Origin: Deltaproteobacteria bacterium
GTDB lineage: Bacteria > Myxococcota_A > Polyangia > GCA-2747355 > JADLHG01
NCBI GenBank assembly: GCA_020848905.1
Contig: JADLHG010000061.1
Span: forward strand, 32,031 to 96,030
Length of the DNA stretch: 64,000 bases
Direction: 5' to 3'
This document shows positions 29,364-37,598 of the stretch, in pieces (within the stretch, counting starts at the first letter, position 1; each line of letters begins with the position of its first letter). Position numbers and translations under genes: made by a program. The notes beneath the pieces were generated by a model, which worked only from the letters and a program-made list of their open reading frames with translations, did no database searches and had not been told where the DNA came from.

Positions 29364-30371
29364 ATGACACGCCGGCTCCTGCCGCTACTTGTCGGGGTCC
29401 TCTGGGCCGTGCCGCTGCATGCGGCGGAGCGCGTGGCGGTGCTCGACCTCCGGTTCGTGGACGTGCCGCCCGCGCTGCAGCAGCAGTCGGACGAGCGGCT
29501 GCGCGCCGTCCTGCAGAACCTCGGCTACGTTGTCCTCTCCGCCGAGGAGGTCAAGCGACGCCTCGAAGAGGGGGGCGTGCCTCCCGGTTGCACGATCGGC
29601 CCGTGCCTCGTGAACGTGGGGCGCCTGCTGAAGGTGGAGCGCGTGGTGGTGGGGGGCGTCTCGGCCATGGGGTCGAGCTACGATCTTACGCTGACCTTCC
29701 TCGAGACCTTCAGCGGGACGCCGCTGGCTCAGGTGACGCGACGCTGCGACGTCTGCACGTTCGCCGAGATCGGTCGCGCCGTGGCGGTCGCCGGCGCGGA
29801 GCTGCATCGCGGGGCGCAGGCCTTCTTCAAGACCCACGCCCTCGTCGAGGTGCAGAGCAGTCCCACGGGCGCGACCGTCACGCTGGACGGCGTCCCCGCG
29901 GGTCGGGCACCGCTCCGTCGGCTGCTCGCTCCCGGGCGGCACGAGCTCAAGCTGACCCACCCGGGGCACGGCCCGGTGACGCGGGTGATGGCGCTCGGCC
30001 CCGGGCAGCGCCAGACCGTGCACGAGGTGCTCGTTCCGCAGGCCGCGGGGGCGAACGCCGCCGAGCCGGAGAGGCGCGAGACGCGGCTCTACCGCTGGCT
30101 CGCCTGGTCGAGCCTCGGCGCGGGCGTCGCGCTGGCGGGTTCGGGGGCGACGCTTTGGGCGCTGCACGGAAGCTGCGCCGGTGGCCCGAACTGTCGCGAC
30201 CTCTTTGACACGCGCGTGCCGGGGGTGGTGCTCGTGGCCCTCGGGGGGGCGGCGCTCGGGACGGCGGCGGCGATGTTCGTGCTCGACCATCGGGCGCGAA
30301 CCACGGCGCCGCGAGTGGCGATTCTTCCCGGGGCGCGCGGACTGCAGGTGATGCTTGGCGTCGACTACTGA
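29364..30371 (+). CDS. PEGA-domain envelope protein
   Basis: Encodes 335 residues. The signal peptide ends near HAAE (about 21). The N-terminal domain (RVAVLDLRFVD, YVVLSAEEVKRRLEEGG) resembles the TolB/CsgG-like domain of the gene at 24611. A PEGA domain lies at about 155-215 (VEVQSSPTGATVTLDGVPAG). Two hydrophobic helices follow near 248-270 and 285-307. The gene overlaps the next lipoprotein gene, which probably starts at a TTG at 30355, inside this gene's last codons. Confidence 0.8.
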   Translation: MTRRLLPLLVGVLWAVPLHAAERVAVLDLRFVDVPPALQQQSDERLRAVLQNLGYVVLSAEEVKRRLEEGGVPPGCTIGPCLVNVGRLLKVERVVVGGVSAMGSSYDLTLTFLETFSGTPLAQVTRRCDVCTFAEIGRAVAVAGAELHRGAQAFFKTHALVEVQSSPTGATVTLDGVPAGRAPLRRLLAPGRHELKLTHPGHGPVTRVMALGPGQRQTVHEVLVPQAAGANAAEPERRETRLYRWLAWSSLGAGVALAGSGATLWALHGSCAGGPNCRDLFDTRVPGVVLVALGGAALGTAAAMFVLDHRARTTAPRVAILPGARGLQVMLGVDY

Positions 30372-31266
30372 ACGCGGGTGGCGGGTCGGGTGGGTGCTCG
30401 GGGCGGCGCTTAGGAGGCTGGCCAGAATTACCTGTGCATCCTCGCGGCCGATCCATCCCGGCTGGCTGCGTTGCTCGTCGGTTACATACCGACGAGTATG
30501 CGCCCTCCTCGCGCCTGGCCCGTCGGGCGCCTCGACCGCGATCCCTGCACAACTAGTTCTGGCCAGCCTCCTTATCGCCTGTGGGACGCTTTCGGGGTGC
30601 ACCCGGACGAACCCCGACTGGTGCGGGGAGGGGGCGCCCTGCGGCGCGGGGCTGGTCTGCAACCTGAGCGCGAATCGCTGCGAGGCGCGCGCGGCGGATG
30701 GTGCGCTCCCCGGCGATGGGAGTTCGCCGCTCGACGCGCGAGCGGAGGGGGCCCCGGACCTGCGCGGCGACGGCCGGCGGCTGGACGCGGGACGCGACGC
30801 GACCGTGCGGGATAGTCAGGCGTCGGACGTGGTCCCCGTCTGCCCCGCGGCGGGGGCGTGGGTCTGCTTCGGCGGCTCCGCGGCCCTCTGCGGTGCCGGA
30901 GGAGCGGCGGTCAAGGTGCGCACCTGTCCGGCGCTCGCGTGTAGCGCCGGTCACTGCGTCGCGCCCGACCCCGGCGCGACCTGCAAGCGGAACGTGGACT
31001 GCGCCACCGGCAAGATCTGCACGTCGCTGCTCGACCTCACGGGCAAGCCCAAGCTCGTCTGCGTCGCTCCGGCCCCGGGCCTCTCGACGCCGGCGCGCTG
31101 CACGAGCGGTCTCGACTGCGCCAGCGGCCTGTGCACCGACGAGGGGACCTGCTACTATCCCTGCGATGGTTCACAAGATTGCCCCTCGGCGGCGCGGGAC
31201 TGCGCCAGCGTCAAGGTGCGCGTGGAGGGCGTCGAAGCAAGCCTCAAGACCTGTCGGCCGGACTGA
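30355..31266 (+). CDS. Cys-rich lipoprotein whose signal peptide contains a MITE-like insertion
   Basis: The open frame of 303 codons begins at TTG 30355, preceded by CAGGTGAT, and overlaps the PEGA gene. The lipobox LSGC is at about residue 82, too far in for a normal lipoprotein signal. If the 160-bp element at 30413-30572 plus one TA is removed, the frame continues and the N-terminus reads VLGAALIACGTLSGC, a normal 28-residue lipoprotein signal. The mature part is Cys-rich (CGAGLVC, CKRNVDCATGKIC, CTSGLDCASGLC) with an Asp/Arg-rich linker, of a type common in myxobacterial surface proteins. Whether the interrupted gene still yields an exported protein is uncertain. Confidence 0.7.
   Translation: MASTTERGWRVGWVLGAALRRLARITCASSRPIHPGWLRCSSVTYRRVCALLAPGPSGASTAIPAQLVLASLLIACGTLSGCTRTNPDWCGEGAPCGAGLVCNLSANRCEARAADGALPGDGSSPLDARAEGAPDLRGDGRRLDAGRDATVRDSQASDVVPVCPAAGAWVCFGGSAALCGAGGAAVKVRTCPALACSAGHCVAPDPGATCKRNVDCATGKICTSLLDLTGKPKLVCVAPAPGLSTPARCTSGLDCASGLCTDEGTCYYPCDGSQDCPSAARDCASVKVRVEGVEASLKTCRPD
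30413..30572. mobile_element. 160-bp MITE-like palindromic element flanked by TA
   Basis: The ends are inverted: the left AGGAGGCTGGCCAGAA (412-427) is the reverse complement of the right end (557-572). The similarity extends to about 27 bases with three mismatches. The middle has a perfect 9-base stem, CTCGTCGGT (474-482) and ACCGACGAG (488-496), around a 5-base loop. TA occurs on both sides (411-412 and 573-574), as expected for the TA target duplication of IS630/mariner elements. No transposase is encoded, so the element would be non-autonomous. Confidence 0.65.
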
Positions 31267-33379
31267 CGGGACTCCGTTTCTTTCCCGTGGCCGCGTCGCC
31301 CTCGCGGCGTGCGGGCGCATCCTCCTCGGCACCGGCCTGCTCGTGGTCGCCGGCTGCCAGTCGTCCTCGTCCGCGCCCTCCTCGGACGCGGGCCCGGGGA
31401 CCGGAGCCGGTGCGGTCACGCGGGCCCTCTTCGCTCTCACCGAGCCTGCCGACGCCGATCTCTTCGCGGTGCCCTACCCGAACGACCTGCGCCGTCGCCC
31501 GGACGGCACGGTAGACCTCGCGCAGCTCTCGCGCGGGCAGCCCGTGATGCTGCAGCGCTACCTGGACCTCGTGACGAAGGGCAGCTCCGGCGGCTTCTCT
31601 CCGAGCGGCGCGACCTATTTCCGCTTCACCGACTCCATCGACCCGAAGACGCTGCCGCAGTCCCCCGAGGAGAGCCTCGCGCCGGGCGCGTCCATCGCGT
31701 ACGTGTGCATCGACAAGCGGTCGGTGGACTACGGCAAGCGGATCCCCGTGCGCTGGAAGCTCGCCGAGGGGGCGGGCAAGTACGTGGGGCCGCACGCGCT
31801 CTCCATCTTGCCCGTGACGGGGTTCATCCTCGAGCCCGGCACGCGCTACGCGGTGCTGCTCACCGACGCGCTGCTAGACGTGCGGGGTAAGCCGGTGCAG
31901 CCGGACCGCGATTTTCGCGCGCTGCTCGCCGACGCGGTCTCCGCGCCGATCCCGGCGGCGGCGCACCAGACCTATCAGCCGCTGCGGGACTACCTGAAAG
32001 AGAAGGGGGTCACCGGCGTCGTCTCCGCTGCGGTCTTCACCACCTCGAATCCGACGGAGGCCGTGCGACGCGCTCGCGAGGTGGTCTACCGGCAGGAGCC
32101 CCCGCAGGGCGAGGCCCTCGGACTGGCGGCGGTCACCGCGAACTATCTCGAGGTGCAGGGGACCTATCGCGCGCCGCACTTCCAGCACGGGCAGGTCCCG
32201 TTTCTCTTCCTCGGCGACGGGGGAGAGCTTCGCTTCGACGCCGACGGCGCACCGACCGTGGCGCGGACCGAGACCTTGCGCTTCTCCCTGACGGTGCCGC
32301 GGGGGCCGATGCCCGCGGGGGGCTGGCCCGTGGTGCTCTACGCGCACGGCACGGGAGGGAGCTATCGCAGCTTCATCAAGGACCAGACCGCGGAGCGCCT
32401 CGCGCGGGTCACCGGCCCCGACGGGGAGGTGATTGCGCGCCTGGCCGTGATCAGCATCGACCAGAACCTGCACGGACCGCGCGCGCCCGAAGGGACGAGC
32501 CCGGAGCTCACGCTGGTGAATCTGCAGAACCCGGTGGCCTCGATCTTCAACCTGGCGCAGGGGGGTATCGACGACTTCTCGCTGCTGCGCCTGGTCGAGC
32601 GGCTGCGCTTCGCCTCGCTGCCGTGGGTCGGCGCGCCCGGTGCGCCGCCGCCCGAGAACTTCGACTACGAGGTGCGCTTCGATAGCGAGCGCATCTATTT
32701 CATGGGCCACTCGCAGGGAGGGCTCACCGGCGCGATCTTTCTCGCACACGAACCGCGGGTGCGCGGGGCGGTCCTGTCGGGGGCCGGGGGCGGGTCGGTC
32801 CTCTCCATTCTCCACAAGACCCAGCCCACGAGCATGCTCCCCCTCGTCGGGCAGATCCTGCGGGAGCCCGTGGATGCCTTCCATCCGGTGCTGAACCTGC
32901 TCCAGACCGCGCTCGAGCCCGGCGACCCGAACAACTACGGCCCGCTCCTCTTGCGTCGCCCACGCCCCGAGGTGGGGCCGAAGCACCTCTTCCTCTCCGA
33001 GGGCTTCGTGGACCACTACACGCCGAACGAGACGACGGAGTCGCTGGCGGTCGCGGCGGGGGCGCCCCACGTCGGAGGGGTGGTGCGCAGCGTACCGGGG
33101 CTCGCGCTGCGTGGGCTGCCCAGCGCGCAGCTCCCCGTGGCCGGGAACCTGACGGTGGCGGGGCGCCAGGTCACGGCGGGGCTGCTCCAGTACGCGACGA
33201 CGCCCACCGGGCCGGCGTGCCAGAACGACGACGGGTGCCCCGAGAAGAGCTACTGCAACGCGGGCACCTGCCATCGAGACGGCCACTACGTGCTCTTCGA
33301 TCAGTCGACGGCGGCGCGGCAGGTCGCCACGTTCTTCGCCACCATGGTGCGTGACGGGGTGCCGACGCTCGTGCGGTGA
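31166..33379 (+). CDS. Alpha/beta-hydrolase lipoprotein
   Basis: A likely lipobox LLVVAGC lies near residue 66 of the 737-residue frame from ATG 31166. No ATG, GTG or TTG lies closer to the lipobox, so the true start is unclear (see findings). The catalytic domain (about 380-720) has the oxyanion HGTGG near 393, the nucleophile elbow GHSQGG near 513, an acidic residue in FVDHYTPNE and the His in DGHYVLFD near 708. This is a lipase/esterase-type alpha/beta hydrolase on the cell surface. A Cys-rich patch (CQNDDGCPEKSYCNAGTC) precedes the last His. The gene follows the interrupted lipoprotein gene and its first bases overlap it. Confidence 0.75.
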   Translation: MVHKIAPRRRGTAPASRCAWRASKQASRPVGRTDGTPFLSRGRVALAACGRILLGTGLLVVAGCQSSSSAPSSDAGPGTGAGAVTRALFALTEPADADLFAVPYPNDLRRRPDGTVDLAQLSRGQPVMLQRYLDLVTKGSSGGFSPSGATYFRFTDSIDPKTLPQSPEESLAPGASIAYVCIDKRSVDYGKRIPVRWKLAEGAGKYVGPHALSILPVTGFILEPGTRYAVLLTDALLDVRGKPVQPDRDFRALLADAVSAPIPAAAHQTYQPLRDYLKEKGVTGVVSAAVFTTSNPTEAVRRAREVVYRQEPPQGEALGLAAVTANYLEVQGTYRAPHFQHGQVPFLFLGDGGELRFDADGAPTVARTETLRFSLTVPRGPMPAGGWPVVLYAHGTGGSYRSFIKDQTAERLARVTGPDGEVIARLAVISIDQNLHGPRAPEGTSPELTLVNLQNPVASIFNLAQGGIDDFSLLRLVERLRFASLPWVGAPGAPPPENFDYEVRFDSERIYFMGHSQGGLTGAIFLAHEPRVRGAVLSGAGGGSVLSILHKTQPTSMLPLVGQILREPVDAFHPVLNLLQTALEPGDPNNYGPLLLRRPRPEVGPKHLFLSEGFVDHYTPNETTESLAVAAGAPHVGGVVRSVPGLALRGLPSAQLPVAGNLTVAGRQVTAGLLQYATTPTGPACQNDDGCPEKSYCNAGTCHRDGHYVLFDQSTAARQVATFFATMVRDGVPTLVR

Positions 33380-33457
33380 ACGCGCGGGGACGGGCGACCA
33401 CTGCGCGCGCCGGCGCGGCGACCGCGCGTCGGTGCGGCGCCTCCTCCCTGCACTTCT

Positions 33458-34516
33458 TCAGTGTGCCTCGGTCAGTGTGAAGAGGAGCTCCACGGGCCCG
33501 AGCTGGATCCGGTCCCCGTCGCGAAGCACGCCCCGGCGGAGCGGTCGCCCGTTGAGCAGCGTGCCGTTCGCGCTCTCCAGGTCCTCGACCCAGTACCTTC
33601 CGCCGGTGGTGCCGAGAAAGACGCGGCAGTGCTGACGCGAGATGTGTTCGTCGACGATGAGCAGCCGGGCGGGCGGCTGGCGGCCGACGAGCAGCTCGCG
33701 GCGCACGTCGTAGCGAAAGCCCGTGGCGAGCTCGGCGGGGCTCGTGACCTCGACGTGGGCACGAACTGTCGCCGGCGCCTCGGGGGTCAGCCGGTCGAGA
33801 GCCATGTCGAGGCGGAAGGCCAGGCTGTTGCGGATCGGCGCCGCGAGCTTCTCGAGCCGCTCCGGAGCGAGGAGCGCGTAGTGCTCGCCCTGCTTGGCGA
33901 TCGTCTGCGCTTTGACCCAGCTCGACAGGATCAGCGCCACCGAGCGCCGGACGACGCCGAGGGAGTGCGCGATCTGTTCCTGCGAGAGCGGCTGGGTGAT
34001 GAGCACGCCTCCACCGGCCGTCGGTCGGCCGAAGAGGTCACCGTAAGCCAGCAAGAGGTTCGCTATCCGCTGGTCGAGCGGCGCGAGGATCTGCTGCTCG
34101 TTGCGCGCGGCCACGCAGAAGGCGCCAGCCACCGCACGGAGCTGCTCGAGCATCGCGGCGGGGTGGGCGAGCAGGAACTCCAGGTAGACCGCCTCGGGGA
34201 TGCGCGCGATGAGCGCGTCGTCGAGGGCGTCCACGCTCTCGAGGAAGGCCAGGTGGTGCAGGAGCTCCATCTCGCCGAAGGCCACGGGAGCCCGCAGGAG
34301 CTTGACCACCAGCTCGCGTCCGTCAGGAGATCGATGGAAGACGCGCACCGTGCCGCTCAGGACCACGTGCAGATGGTCGGCTGGTTCGCCGGCCCGCACG
34401 ACCGGGCGGCCTGCGCCGTGCTCGAGGGGGGGACAGCGCTGCGCGAGCTGCGCGCACGCCTTGGCGCCCGCCGCGGCGAAGATCGGGTTCTGTAGCCAGA
34501 GGGTCTGTAGGCTCAC
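33458..34516 (-). CDS. Crp/Fnr-type regulator fused to a FHA domain
   Basis: Encodes 352 residues from GTG 34516, or 369 from TTG 34567; neither has a strong ribosome binding site. A cyclic-nucleotide-binding domain (about 15-120) has VVRAGEPADHLHVVLSGTVR. A Crp-type helix-turn-helix follows (PLSQEQIAHSLGVVRRSVAL). The C-terminus (about 255-350) is a FHA domain with LVGRQ, ISRQHCR, LESANGTLLNG and GDRIQLG. The protein would bind DNA, respond to a nucleotide or other ligand, and bind phospho-Thr targets. This is an uncommon combination. No Ser/Thr kinase is adjacent; the nearest is at 11016. Confidence 0.85.
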   Translation of the reverse strand: MSLQTLWLQNPIFAAAGAKACAQLAQRCPPLEHGAGRPVVRAGEPADHLHVVLSGTVRVFHRSPDGRELVVKLLRAPVAFGEMELLHHLAFLESVDALDDALIARIPEAVYLEFLLAHPAAMLEQLRAVAGAFCVAARNEQQILAPLDQRIANLLLAYGDLFGRPTAGGGVLITQPLSQEQIAHSLGVVRRSVALILSSWVKAQTIAKQGEHYALLAPERLEKLAAPIRNSLAFRLDMALDRLTPEAPATVRAHVEVTSPAELATGFRYDVRRELLVGRQPPARLLIVDEHISRQHCRVFLGTTGGRYWVEDLESANGTLLNGRPLRRGVLRDGDRIQLGPVELLFTLTEAH

Positions 34517-34608
34517 GGGGCTCTCTCGCCGGAAGGGCCGCTCATGATAGCGCAGCGCACTCGGCAAGACGCGAGGGCGGTGCGGCCCGGTGAGAACAGC
34601 GGGCCGAC

Positions 34609-35943
34609 CTACCGACCGTGCAGACGCAGCGAGCCCGGCGCGGCGTGCAGCGCCCCCGAGCTGCCGGAGGAATGCACGACGGACGGGGCGCTGCGAATCG
34701 TGGGCGAGGAGGGCGCGCTCGAGACGCTCGGGGCGCTCACGCGGGTGATCGTCGGAGCGCTGTAGACGGGCGTCGGAGCTCGCGTCTCGTGCACGGGGCT
34801 CGATGCGCGATAGGTGGGCTCGGCGCGGTGCGCAGGGGAGGAGAAGCTCTCCCGCGGCATCGCGTGGAGAGGCTCTGCCCGGAGGCTCCGGCCCCCGGAA
34901 TAGGTCCCCGAGCTGACCGACGGAGAGCTCCGCTCGGCCGGGTTCCAGGCGGGGTGGGCGAGGAGTACGGCCCGCCGGTCGGCCTGCGTCTGGAGCGGGA
35001 CGCCGACCCGGAAGGTCGGGTCGTGATACTGCCGGGGGCGATCCCAGCCCGGCGCTCCTCGGTCGGGGGTCTCGGTGCGGTCCGGGGGGGTCGCGAGAAT
35101 GAGGCTACCGCCCCGCTCGCGACGGCCCCACCCGCGGGACTCGCCTCGCTCGGGGGCGAGCACGATCGCGCCGGTCGCGTCGGTGCGATAGCGACCTCCT
35201 GTGGTCGGGTCGTCACCGAAGACCATCCGGCCCGCGCGCTCGCCGCGGAAGTCGGGGCGCTGCCGCAGGGTCTCCGGTGGGCGCGCGTCCGGAGCGTCCT
35301 CGCCCCCCACCTCGATGATTACCGGGCCCCGGCGCAGGGGCTGGGTCGCCACGATGGGCGCGGACTCGTCCGCCGAGGGCAAGGGCGAGCCGTGGATCTC
35401 CTCCGCGGCGTCAGGGGCGGCAGGTGCGCGGCGAATCGGCACGTCCGACGGCGCGGGAGGGGCGCGTCGCGGGAGGACGTCGGGAGCCGGCGGCGCCTGG
35501 CGTCGAGCCTCGGGAAGGGTCCGTTCGGGCACGGCGGGCTGTGGCGAGACCGGTGCTCCGAGCTCGCGTGGCACCTCGGGGGCGGCTACCCGAATCCTCT
35601 CGGGGAGCACCGGCGCGGGCCGCCTAATCCAGTGGCACGGGCGATACCGCCAGACGCCTCCGTCGAAGCGGTACGAGGCGGCCACGAACACGTAGCCCTG
35701 CCGCGGCTCGAGCCACTGGCCAGAGGTCCACTCGTAGCCCTCGCTCCCCCAGTGCCAGTAGCCCGGCTGCCAGACGTACCCCTCGGCAGGGGCGGGCGAG
35801 GGGACCTCGTCGAGCGGTGCGGGAGGGGCCTCGGCCGTGACGGCCTCCTCGGGGAGGGCACTTACGATGTAGACCGGGGGCGGAGGCCTGCAGGCCGCCA
35901 AGGCGACGACCGCTCCCGCCAGCACGAGACTCCCAGCGCGCAT
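34609..35943 (-). CDS. YXWXXGXW-repeat lipoprotein
   Basis: Encodes 444 residues. The lipobox is ALAAC. Residues about 53-98 contain three WXXGXW-type units (YVWQPGYWHW, YEWTSGQWLEP and a related one), a motif of outer-membrane-associated proteins of unknown role. The rest (about 100-440) is low-complexity, rich in Pro, Arg and Ser, and probably disordered. ATG 35943 is preceded by GGAGGTG. It diverges from trpS across 170 bases. Confidence 0.7.
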   Translation of the reverse strand: MRAGSLVLAGAVVALAACRPPPPVYIVSALPEEAVTAEAPPAPLDEVPSPAPAEGYVWQPGYWHWGSEGYEWTSGQWLEPRQGYVFVAASYRFDGGVWRYRPCHWIRRPAPVLPERIRVAAPEVPRELGAPVSPQPAVPERTLPEARRQAPPAPDVLPRRAPPAPSDVPIRRAPAAPDAAEEIHGSPLPSADESAPIVATQPLRRGPVIIEVGGEDAPDARPPETLRQRPDFRGERAGRMVFGDDPTTGGRYRTDATGAIVLAPERGESRGWGRRERGGSLILATPPDRTETPDRGAPGWDRPRQYHDPTFRVGVPLQTQADRRAVLLAHPAWNPAERSSPSVSSGTYSGGRSLRAEPLHAMPRESFSSPAHRAEPTYRASSPVHETRAPTPVYSAPTITRVSAPSVSSAPSSPTIRSAPSVVHSSGSSGALHAAPGSLRLHGR

Positions 35944-36113
35944 ATCCCACCTCCGGTCTGATGACTCCACCGACGAGTATGGGCGGCGACCGCGACCGAC
36001 GCCTCAGGGCGGTCTGCGGCGCGGGTCAAGAGTTCTTGAGAAGTCGTCATCCGGCCTTGCTGTCGGCCGGCCCCTTGCTTGACAGCCTCGGAGGCGGATG
36101 TCACGTTGGGCCC

Positions 36114-37091
36114 ATGAATCGCGTCTTTAGTGGCATTCAGCCGACCGGCGAGCTGCATATCGGGAACTACCTCGGGGCGATCCGCAACTGGGTCAAGGTC
36201 CAGGAGGACCACGAGTGCATCTACTGCGTGGTGGACTATCACGCGCTCACGGTGGGCTACGAAGTGAACGAGCTGCGCCCCCGCATCCGCGAGCTGGCGG
36301 CGGGGATCATGGCCTGTGGGGTGGACCCCAACCGCTCGGCGCTCTTCGTGCAGTCCGAGGTGCCGGCGCACACCGAGCTGGCCTGGGTCTTCACCTGCGT
36401 GACCCCGATGGGCGAGCTGAGCCGGCAGACCCAGTTCAAGTCCAAGTCGGAGCAGAACATCGACAACATCAACGCCGGGCTCTTCACCTATCCGGTGCTC
36501 CAGGCGGCCGACATCCTGCTCTACAAGGCGAACCGGGTGCCCGTGGGGCAGGACCAGGAGCAGCACCTGGAGCTCTGCCGCGAGATCGCCCGCCGCTTCA
36601 ACGCCCGCTTCGGGGAGACCTTTCCCGAGGCGCACACCATGTTCAGCTCGACGCCGAAGATCCGCGGCCTGGACGGCAAGGCGAAGATGTCGAAGAGCCT
36701 GGGCAACAGCATCGCCGTCAACGAGGAGCCCGAGGTGCTGCGCAAGAAGCTGTCCACCGCGTTCACCGATCCGAACCGGCTACGCAAGAGCGACCCCGGT
36801 AACCCGGAGGTCTGCAACGTGTACTCGCTGCACGGCTACTTCACCGACGAGCAGAAGGTGAAGGAGATCGACGTGGGCTGCCGGGCGGCCACGCTCGGCT
36901 GCGTGGACTGCAAGAAGCTCCTCTGCGACGGGATGACCAGCCACTTCGCCCCCATTCGCGAGAAGTGGGCCGAGCTACGCGCCAAGCCCGCGCTCGTGGA
37001 CGAGGCGCTCGACGCGGGCGCGGCCCGTTGCCGCACGATGGCGCAGGATACGATGCGCGAGGTGCACCTGAAGCTCGGACTCCGTGCATGA
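36114..37091 (+). CDS. trpS: Tryptophanyl-tRNA synthetase
   Basis: Encodes 325 residues, normal for bacterial TrpRS (about 330). The class I signatures are GELHIGNYLG (HIGH) near residue 14 and KMSKSLGN. It charges tRNA-Trp with tryptophan using ATP in the cytoplasm. ATG 36114 is chosen because the protein starts there in the family. No T-box or leader peptide was seen upstream. The stop overlaps the start of the next gene as ATGA. Confidence 0.97.
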   Translation: MNRVFSGIQPTGELHIGNYLGAIRNWVKVQEDHECIYCVVDYHALTVGYEVNELRPRIRELAAGIMACGVDPNRSALFVQSEVPAHTELAWVFTCVTPMGELSRQTQFKSKSEQNIDNINAGLFTYPVLQAADILLYKANRVPVGQDQEQHLELCREIARRFNARFGETFPEAHTMFSSTPKIRGLDGKAKMSKSLGNSIAVNEEPEVLRKKLSTAFTDPNRLRKSDPGNPEVCNVYSLHGYFTDEQKVKEIDVGCRAATLGCVDCKKLLCDGMTSHFAPIREKWAELRAKPALVDEALDAGAARCRTMAQDTMREVHLKLGLRA

Positions 37092-37573
37092 CCCGTAGAA
37101 CCGGGCGCAGCGCCGCGCTGCTGGTCCTCGTGGCCGGTCTCGGTTCCATGGAGCTGGGCTGCGGACTCGACGACGGGAGTCCCGAAGGGGCGGCCCAGCT
37201 CTTCGTGCGCGCCGCCGCGATGGGGGACAACGCCAAGATCTTCGGCCTCCTCCACCCCGAGGTGCAGGAGAAGCTGACGCAGATGGCCACCCTGGCCACG
37301 GCGCAGACCGGGGGACAGCGCCGCTTCAAGCCCGAGGACCTGGTGGCGGCGAGCCTCACGCAGGCCCGACAGTCGCTGGCCTCGGTCCACAGCGTGCGCG
37401 TGACGGGAGACAGGGCCGCGGTGCGTCTCACCGAGGCGACGGGCAAGGTCTCCGAGGAGCTCGAGCTCGAGCGAGTTCGGGGCCGCTGGCGCGTGCGCCT
37501 GGACCTCAAGGCGGCGCTGAGCCACGACGAGACGGAGCCCGTGGGATCGCATCAAGGGGGTCCCTTCGAGTAG
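37088..37573 (+). CDS. Small lipoprotein of unknown function coupled to trpS
   Basis: Encodes 161 residues. The signal peptide ends with SMELGC, a likely lipobox. The mature region is a compact alpha/beta domain of the DUF4878/NTF2-like kind (AAQLFVRAAAMGDNAKIFGLLHP, AAVRLTEATGKVSEELELERVRGRWRV in parts), but no firm family is assigned. Its ATG overlaps the trpS stop (ATGA), implying coupled translation with a tRNA synthetase, although the functions look unrelated. Confidence 0.7.
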   Translation: MTRRTGRSAALLVLVAGLGSMELGCGLDDGSPEGAAQLFVRAAAMGDNAKIFGLLHPEVQEKLTQMATLATAQTGGQRRFKPEDLVAASLTQARQSLASVHSVRVTGDRAAVRLTEATGKVSEELELERVRGRWRVRLDLKAALSHDETEPVGSHQGGPFE

Positions 37574-37598
37574 TACCGGCCCGTAGTCCCCCCCCAGC

